A stretch of DNA of 64,000 nt, taken from Ruminococcus sp. XPD3002. GTDB taxonomy: Bacteria; Bacillota; Clostridia; Oscillospirales; Ruminococcaceae. The notes beneath the pieces are model-generated. The model was not told the origin of the DNA. It made no database searches and saw only the letters and a program-made list of their open reading frames with translations. Each line of letters opens with the position of its first letter. The stretch's first letter is position 1. The stretch is from positions 151,095 to 215,094 of the forward strand of contig FPJT01000005.1 in NCBI GenBank assembly GCA_900119535.1. Direction: 5' to 3'. Made by a program: the position numbers and the translations under genes. Below are positions 58,883 through 64,000 of the stretch, piece after piece.

Positions 58883-58987
58883 ATTGATTAATAGTGCATA
58901 TTCAGATCAGATTATTTTAAATGCATCCCATTTCTGTATCTCGAGGGCATCAAGAGGAGTAACGCCGTCGCCGTCACCGACGATATC
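58883..58987. repeat. 105-bp dockerin-end repeat, copy 1
   Basis: Covers the dockerin C-terminus plus about 24 bp of 3' flank; nearly identical to 59877-59981. Confidence 0.85.
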
Positions 58988-59746
58988 AGCAACCTCAAAG
59001 CCTTCTTCATACATAGGATATTTCTGAGAGTTAGCAATAAACTGGAGTATTGTCAGAGCATCTGCAAGTCCGACTTCGCCGTCTGCGTTGGCATCACCTA
59101 TTTTTGATTTTTCTGCTTTTCCTCCACCGGGCAGAAGACCGTCCGCAATCAATAGACCGCATTCTGAACGATAGCTATCAAAAAAAGAAGAATTATATAT
59201 TGTAAGCTCGCATCGCATACATTCGTAAATTACTTCCTCCGCCTGTTTAGTATCTTCAGTTCTGTTCGTGTCTGCCACCAATGCTTCAAGTGGTTTGATA
59301 ATTACCGCTTCATCCATATCAGCAAGGTAAATATCAAATTCTCCCTGATAATTACTGTCAAATCCTAAAAGTTCATGGTCAATAGACAAATCATCACTTG
59401 TAATATAGTCTGGAAGAGTAGTAATATTTTTTTCAATAAGAATAGATTCCAACGGTTCAATAGTAAACCCTTTTACACCGAATTTTCCTCTTTTTATGTA
59501 TTTAGCATTAACCTTTACGTAATCGTTCTTGATAATGCCTTCGTCAGTTATGTAAGTTTCCAACGGTCTTTCTATCTTTTCACGATACTGTTTATATTCT
59601 TCATAAAGCTGAGTATTGTTTAAAGATTTGTAATAAGAATAGTTTTTTATAACATCATCTTCCGCACTGACGTTCATGATAGTCGTGCCTATAAAAGCTG
59701 TACTCATAACAGCAGACATGATTATTGATAGCATCTTCTTTTTCAT
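58907..59746 (-). CDS. Secreted dockerin protein of unknown function (copy 1)
   Basis: A 279-aa protein. Signal peptide KKKMLSIIMSAVMSTAFIGT...NVSAEDD, then about 180 residues without a recognised domain, and a dockerin with loops GDANADGEVGLADALTILQF and VGDGDGVTPLDALEIQKWDA. The AGGAGG binding site lies before the ATG at 59746. The last 81 bp of the gene and its 3' flank are repeated in the next gene (59877-59981). The N-terminal domain is unrelated to that of its neighbour, so the dockerin end has been reused by recombination. Confidence 0.85.
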   Translation of the reverse strand: MKKKMLSIIMSAVMSTAFIGTTIMNVSAEDDVIKNYSYYKSLNNTQLYEEYKQYREKIERPLETYITDEGIIKNDYVKVNAKYIKRGKFGVKGFTIEPLESILIEKNITTLPDYITSDDLSIDHELLGFDSNYQGEFDIYLADMDEAVIIKPLEALVADTNRTEDTKQAEEVIYECMRCELTIYNSSFFDSYRSECGLLIADGLLPGGGKAEKSKIGDANADGEVGLADALTILQFIANSQKYPMYEEGFEVADIVGDGDGVTPLDALEIQKWDAFKII

Positions 59747-59876
59747 AGTAAGACCTCCTAAATTCTTTAATCATTTATTTTCAGTTTTATTCTAACATTT
59801 CCCCTCCTTTATAAAACATTTTTCTTTTGGTTTATCCAGAATGTAGTCTCAGATTCCACATTGTTATCGCCGCGTT

Positions 59877-59981
59877 ATTGATTAAGAGTGTATATTCAGA
59901 TCAGATTATTTTAAATGCATCCCACTTCTGTATCTCGAGTGCATCGAGAGGAGTAACGCCGTCGCCGTCGCCGACGATATC
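59877..59981. repeat. 105-bp dockerin-end repeat, copy 2
   Basis: Second copy of the dockerin end with its 3' flank, in the same orientation as copy 1. Confidence 0.85.
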
Positions 59982-60938
59982 CGCATTAAATAATTCCTGA
60001 GCTGTCAGTGGGTACTTTTCAACATTTGCGACATATTGCAGAATAGCCAGCGCGTCAGCAAGTCCAACTTCCTTATCGCAGTTTGCATCGCCGTTAAGTA
60101 CATCTTTACCATTGTATTCCTCAGAATCACCCATCGCACTTTCCAGTACGCTCCATATTGGTTGTATACCTGTTGCGTTATACAATTCGTTCTCAAATTC
60201 GAGGACTTCCTTCGCGGACATTTCGGTCTCAGATATCAGTTCAATCTGGTCATACTGTTCCCATTCACTTTCAGACATCAATTCTGGATGCTTATATGAG
60301 CTAATCACATCAGAATAGTCAACATTCTGAACTGTCATATTTATATTGTTGTCTGAGATGTATTTTTCAATTGCCTCTTCGTATTCTCCGCTGTAAGTAG
60401 GTGTAGTACGAAGCTGACGGTTAGTAATTATATATGGTTTAACATAGGTTGCGGTTATATTATCATATTGTTTGGTTATTGCTGTGATTATTTCCTTTCC
60501 TTTGCTTAGATCATTAAAACCTATAATAGATCCTGATTCATACACACTTACGCTATCTTCGGCTATATTATAGTTTCCCTTTACTCCAGCCTTAGAATCT
60601 AATTTTTTTACAAATTCGCTAAGCTGCTTTAAATCAACATTACCATTTATGTTTAAATGTATATAATCAGGTTGCTTTTCATATGCTAAGAGTTCTTTTC
60701 CATCTGTTCTTATATAAAGGAAATCGTAATCTGCTAATTTTTCTTCATTAGGAAAATCTTCTCCGTATTCAAGACAATCTACACAGTATACCTGCTGATA
60801 TGTATGTCCATTTACTTCCTTTAAGATCTCACCACTATCATTTACAGTTTCATAGCCTACCATAGCAGATACACCTGATAACTGAATAGCTGAACAGCAG
60901 CATAAAGCTGTTATGATCGATAATATCTTCTTTTTCAT
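59901..60938 (-). CDS. Secreted dockerin protein of unknown function (copy 2)
   Basis: A 345-aa protein starting MKKKILSIITALCCCSAIQL with a signal peptide ending near SGVSAM. A central region has alternating beta and helix (LKQLSEFVKKLDSKAGVKGN; LSKGKEIITAITKQYDNITA), perhaps two repeats of one fold. The dockerin has loops GDANCDKEVGLADALAILQY and VGDGDGVTPLDALEIQKWDA. The ATG at 60938 follows AGGAGG; the longer frame lacks a signal start. It is tandem with the previous gene. The domain in the middle is not recognised. Confidence 0.85.
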   Translation of the reverse strand: MKKKILSIITALCCCSAIQLSGVSAMVGYETVNDSGEILKEVNGHTYQQVYCVDCLEYGEDFPNEEKLADYDFLYIRTDGKELLAYEKQPDYIHLNINGNVDLKQLSEFVKKLDSKAGVKGNYNIAEDSVSVYESGSIIGFNDLSKGKEIITAITKQYDNITATYVKPYIITNRQLRTTPTYSGEYEEAIEKYISDNNINMTVQNVDYSDVISSYKHPELMSESEWEQYDQIELISETEMSAKEVLEFENELYNATGIQPIWSVLESAMGDSEEYNGKDVLNGDANCDKEVGLADALAILQYVANVEKYPLTAQELFNADIVGDGDGVTPLDALEIQKWDAFKII

Positions 60939-61137
60939 AGTGATTCCTCCTTTGCTTATGGCTTGGTTTTTGCCTTTCACTACTTAGTAACATTTTCTGC
61001 GGATTTGTCTCACTGTTTTTTCAGAATGAAAAAAGTCTCACTTTTTACAGAAATTATTTGGTTTTCTTTTATGTAATTTAATAATTCCTCTGCTCTTATC
61101 TAACCATGCGAAGACTTTTTCATTTTTAATCCTCCAT

Positions 61138-61911
61138 TCAGGATAATGAATTGACCATTTTTTCCGCTTCTTGATAATCCAAACCAAGGGATGTATAGTT
61201 AAAAATAAATTTGTCCGAAACATACAGTGCCCTGTATTGATTATCTTCCATACTAATTAAATATGGTTTACCATTAATTACTTTTTCTTCAACATTGCCT
61301 TCATCTGATGGAAGACCTACATTGCCACCATGAACATTAAACACATATATCATACTAACACGCACATCACCTTTATCTAACCAAATCGTCAATCCATTAT
61401 ATTGATAATCTAATTTGGTTAATGCAAATCCTTCCGGTAAATATGTAATGATCGGAGAAGATATATCATATTCAGCACATTTGGTTTTGATTTCGCTAAG
61501 AATTTGCTGAGTTTCTTTTCTGTCCTGATCCATATGGATAACTATTGCTCCGTCTACTACCTCATAGAGCTTTGGGAACATCTTAACATCAAAGGCATAC
61601 GCTATGCCCTGATTTAAAACAACCACTGCTACTAAGCAGGCAGCTGCTGTAGAAAGGGTTTTTATCACCTTCCTTCTTTTCGGAACTTTATTATCCAGCT
61701 TTGCAAGTATAGCCTCTATACTGCGCTTAACATCTTCTTCTGATGGGGTATATCCTTTGATATCTGCTATTGCATTTGATAGTTCTATTATCTTTTTTGC
61801 ATTGATCTTGTTTCTTGGTTTATTCAATTCAGCCTTCAGAGCCTTATCAAGATCGTTAAGCAGCATATTATCGATATCATCTAATCTTTCAAAAAAATCT
61901 TTGCTATCCAT
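61138..61911 (-). CDS. DUF4367-type transmembrane anti-sigma factor
   Basis: A 257-aa protein. The cytoplasmic N-terminus (MDSKDFFERLDDIDNMLLND ... IIELSNAIADIKGYTPSEED) would bind the sigma factor. One membrane helix follows (VIKTLSTAAACLVAVVVLNQ, about residues 90-112). The outer domain (SSPIITYLPEGFALTKLDYQ ... YLISMEDNQYRALYVSDKFI) matches the DUF4367 pattern. The ATG at 61911 follows AAAGGTGG. It lies downstream of an ECF sigma gene, the standard sigma/anti-sigma order. The conserved helical segment SNAIADIKGYT recurs in the short protein at 62467-62751. Confidence 0.85.
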   Translation of the reverse strand: MDSKDFFERLDDIDNMLLNDLDKALKAELNKPRNKINAKKIIELSNAIADIKGYTPSEEDVKRSIEAILAKLDNKVPKRRKVIKTLSTAAACLVAVVVLNQGIAYAFDVKMFPKLYEVVDGAIVIHMDQDRKETQQILSEIKTKCAEYDISSPIITYLPEGFALTKLDYQYNGLTIWLDKGDVRVSMIYVFNVHGGNVGLPSDEGNVEEKVINGKPYLISMEDNQYRALYVSDKFIFNYTSLGLDYQEAEKMVNSLS

Positions 61912-62018
61912 TGCTTTACCACCTTTCGTCACATGCTCTTATATATAAATCATCATTTATACCTGTTTTTTTACAGTAAATATAATTATTTGTATAACTG
62001 TACAAGATAAGAGCTATT

Positions 62019-62501
62019 TTATTGTTTATTATTTATGTTGTTGCGCAGTTTCTTTTTTATCCTTGATATTTTGACATATAGTGCTCCCGGAGATATATTA
62101 TTGACTTCAGCAAGCGCTTCCTTTTCTTTTGTATTTTTACAATAAATGTATTTGATCAGCATTTCAGCTTCAGCCGGTGAAAGATTATCATATATAATTG
62201 ACATTGGATTGTGGTTGAAATCCGATGTATCTTGTATTTTGTCTGCATAATCGGAAATATCCTCGTGTTCGTACTGATTGGCGTTCCTATATCTCTTTAT
62301 AACATTTTTAGCTGTTAAAGTAAGCCATGTCAGGATATTTTCTGTAAAATATAGTTTATCTCGCTTCCTGAATAATTCTAAAAACGTTTCCTGAGCACAA
62401 TCCTCTGCAGCGCTACTATCATTTAAGTTGTAATTACAGAAATTATATATATCACAATAGTATCTTTCAACTATTATCCTGCATAAGTCCATTTCTATCA
62501 A
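62019..62501 (-). CDS. ECF-type RNA polymerase sigma factor
   Basis: A 160-aa sigma-70 family protein with region 2 (YNLNDSSAAEDCAQETFLEL FRKR, core-binding and -10 recognition) and region 4 (LSPAEAEMLIKYIYCKNTKE then EALAEVNNISPGALYVKISR, the -35-binding HTH). It starts at a TTG 7 nt after GGAGGGG; the ATG at 62492 is too far from that site. The first 35 nt overlap the upstream gene. It would direct a surface or cell-envelope regulon under control of the two anti-sigma proteins beside it. Confidence 0.88.
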   Translation of the reverse strand: MIEMDLCRIIVERYYCDIYNFCNYNLNDSSAAEDCAQETFLELFRKRDKLYFTENILTWLTLTAKNVIKRYRNANQYEHEDISDYADKIQDTSDFNHNPMSIIYDNLSPAEAEMLIKYIYCKNTKEKEALAEVNNISPGALYVKISRIKKKLRNNINNKQ

Positions 62502-62751
62502 CTGAAAACCCCTCCTTCCCGGAAATTATATGATTTACCTCTGATAGTATCGAATCAGTTCTTCGCTTAACATCTTCTTCTGACAGAGTATACCCTTTGA
62601 TATCTGCTATTGCATTAGATAGATTTATAATATTAGTTACATTCCATTTTTCAAATGGTTTTTCAAGTTCATAATCAAGTGCTGATTTTAAATCAGTAAC
62701 CAATTCTTTATTTAGTTCTGATAATTTGTTCGATAACACTTTTCTTTTCAT
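62467..62751 (-). CDS. Short soluble anti-sigma-like protein
   Basis: A 94-aa protein (MKRKVLSNKLSELNKELVTD...) containing INLSNAIADIKGYTLSEEDV, almost identical to the cytoplasmic part of the anti-sigma at 61138-61911. It lacks a membrane helix and sensor domain. It is the first gene of the operon and overlaps the sigma start by 35 nt. It may be a truncated duplicate, or a soluble modulator that competes for the sigma factor. Confidence 0.7.
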   Translation of the reverse strand: MKRKVLSNKLSELNKELVTDLKSALDYELEKPFEKWNVTNIINLSNAIADIKGYTLSEEDVKRRTDSILSEVNHIISGKEGFSVDRNGLMQDNS

Positions 62752-62888
62752 TTATAGCCACCTCTTTTATTCTTCTATAATAGCATAACTTAAAACCATT
62801 CTATATAAATATCACTAAAAAAACAGCTTTTTGGAATTGTCAAGAAATGTGCAGTCGGAGAATACCCAAAATCTTGGATAGGCAGGAG

Positions 62889-63799
62889 TCAGGCGGCGTG
62901 ATGAGCCAGCCCAGTTGAAGTTCTTAGTGCCACAGGTGGGAGGCCGCCCTCGTTGAAGCTGTTGATCCTCTGGGTGTTGTAATAACCGAAGATGTATCGA
63001 AATATGACAGTTTTGACTTCTTCACGTTTCATTCTGTAGGTCGGGATCTGATACAGCTTTTCTTTTTTCAGCGTGGCAAAGAAGCTCTCCATACGAGCGT
63101 TGTCATAGCAGTGAGCAGTACCGCTGAGGCTTTGGATGAGCCCATTTGTTACAAGTTCCCTGCGAAAAGCGTAGCTTGTGTACTGGCAGCCACGGTCGCT
63201 GTGAAGAACAGTTCCTTCGAGTCTGCCGTACTTTTCACGCAGCTGTTTTACGGTGCCTATGCAAAGTTCCTTCTTCATGTTATCACGCATTTCAAGAGCA
63301 ATGATCTCACCGTTGAAGCAGTCGAGAATCGGTGAAACATAGAGCTTTCCGTCAGCGCACTGGACCTCGGTAATATCAGTCAACAGTTTTTTCAGCGGTT
63401 TGTCTGCAGTGAAGTTTCTTTTGATCAGATTCTCTCTGTCCTGAGTTTCAGTATCAGCTTTTGTGATACCGTGAGGTCTGCGATGTCTGTGGATAAGCCC
63501 GACTTCGCTCATAGTCCGGTATACTGTTCTGAGACTGACATGAGTGCCTTTCTGTGCAAGAGCTGACTGCATCCTTCTGACTCCGTAATTCTTATTGTCA
63601 GGATGCTCTGAAAGAATTTCCTGTATTTTGACCAGAAGAAGCTGCCTTGCACCTATCTTGCCCTGATTCCTGAGCCAGCGATAATAGCCTGATTCGCTGA
63701 TTTTCAGAAATCTGCATATTGCTTTCGCTCCGTACTTGCTACGGAACTCATTGACGAACAGGTGACGTTCGCTTGTCTTTACTTCTTCCGGTCTTTTGC
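62889..63799 (-). CDS. IS3-family transposase OrfB (by -1 frameshift)
   Basis: The frame encodes about 300 residues. The HTH_21-like start (SKYGAKAICRFLKISESGYY RWLRNQ) precedes the rve integrase core with DDE residues at TDITEVQCADGKLYVSPILD, VLHSDRGCQYTS and YDNARMESFFATLKKE. The first ATG in frame (63572) would lose the HTH region, so production as an OrfAB fusion is likely: the slippery heptamer T TTT TTC lies at 63806-63800 on the minus strand, at the OrfA-OrfB junction. The IS ends were not identified with confidence. Confidence 0.88.
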
Positions 63800-64000
63800 G
63801 AAAAAACCGAGTGCGTCCTTGAGAATATCATTTGCTTTGCGAAGCTCGGCATTTTCGCGCTCAAGCTCAAGATTACGCTGCTTAAGCTCTTCGTCGGTCA
63901 TCTGATACTTCTTAGCTTTGGCAGCGGCATTTCGCTTTGTACGCCAATCAGACAGTGTGTAATACTGGATACCTAACTGCTGAGCAGCCTTTTTCAGTCC
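63779..64000 (-). CDS. IS3-family transposase OrfA (C-terminal part, cut by window edge)
   Basis: The reverse strand is open from base 64000 to the TAA at 63781-63779: GLKKAAQQLGIQYYTLSDWR (end of an HTH), then TKRNAAAKAKKYQMTDEELK and a leucine-zipper-like stretch RNLELERENAELRKANDILK, ending FFAKDRKK. This is the typical C-terminal half of OrfA of IS3 elements, which drives transposase dimerisation. The start lies outside the window. Confidence 0.85.
   Translation of the reverse strand, partial: GLKKAAQQLGIQYYTLSDWRTKRNAAAKAKKYQMTDEELKQRNLELERENAELRKANDILKDALGFFAKDRKK

Noticed and set aside
61038-61223. A 61-aa minus-strand frame after the anti-sigma gene
   Set aside because: It overlaps the end of the anti-sigma gene in another frame and has no start signal.
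1-64000. CRISPR arrays, rRNA genes or prophage structural genes
   Set aside because: No regularly spaced direct repeats, rRNA signatures or capsid/tail/terminase-like proteins were seen.

Overview
The window looks like a low-GC Gram-positive gut anaerobe of the Ruminococcus/Oscillospiraceae type. Four secreted proteins end in type I dockerin modules (duplicated Ca-binding loops of the GDANxDGEVGLADAL kind). Conjugation genes are of the Tn1549/CTn type (PcfB, VirD4, Maff2 pilin, TrbL-like, PrgI, VirB4). A surface protein with calcium-binding repeats carries a Firmicutes-style polymorphic toxin tip. No rRNA, complete tRNA or CRISPR array was found.

Layout. (1) 1-6.75 kb, minus strand, GC-richer: the left-running half of a Tn1549-like conjugation module (sigma-like factor, PcfB, VirD4, pilin, TrbL-like, PrgI, start of VirB4), cut by the window edge. 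(2) 6.9-10.0 kb, minus strand: a 1021-aa STAND-type NTPase with TPRs, isolated between terminator-like hairpins. (3) About 10.4-50.0 kb, plus strand, AT-rich: an apparently near-complete integrative conjugative element (ICE). It runs tyrosine integrase, ParA/ParB, small accessory genes, SSB, a second and divergent conjugation module, a GLUG-like surface protein, a dockerin protein, a topoisomerase III remnant, a HigBA-like toxin-antitoxin pair, a Rep-like HTH protein, a 3939-aa methylase/helicase polyprotein, a Toprim protein, a candidate oriT and a MobV relaxase. (4) 50.0-57.2 kb, minus strand: a polymorphic-toxin locus bracketed by 58-bp direct repeats, with one full-length toxin and its lipoprotein immunity candidate, one orphan toxin tip with its own membrane immunity candidate, and one collapsed remnant with a frameshifted immunity paralogue. 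(5) 57.2-61 kb: three dockerin-bearing secreted proteins. (6) 61.1-62.75 kb: ECF sigma factor with two DUF4367-type anti-sigma proteins. (7) 62.9-64 kb: an IS3-family insertion sequence cut by the right edge.

The most unusual signals are these. A 19-bp palindrome (GTTGATACAAATATCAACG and variants) occurs 12 times, only inside the ICE; nine copies lie inside genes and all nine are read in the same frame as VDTNIN. A TnpV-like gene is overprinted inside the disordered linker of the giant polyprotein. The toxin-cassette reservoir has a repeated 236-bp pre-toxin segment, and the full toxin's apparent start codon is one base out of frame in an A5 tract. One ICE pilin gene encodes two tandem pilin domains and lacks a leader. 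The integrase ribosome binding site lies in the 3' arm of a 19-bp perfect inverted repeat that also holds its promoter. ICE ends and attachment sites could not be fixed by eye.
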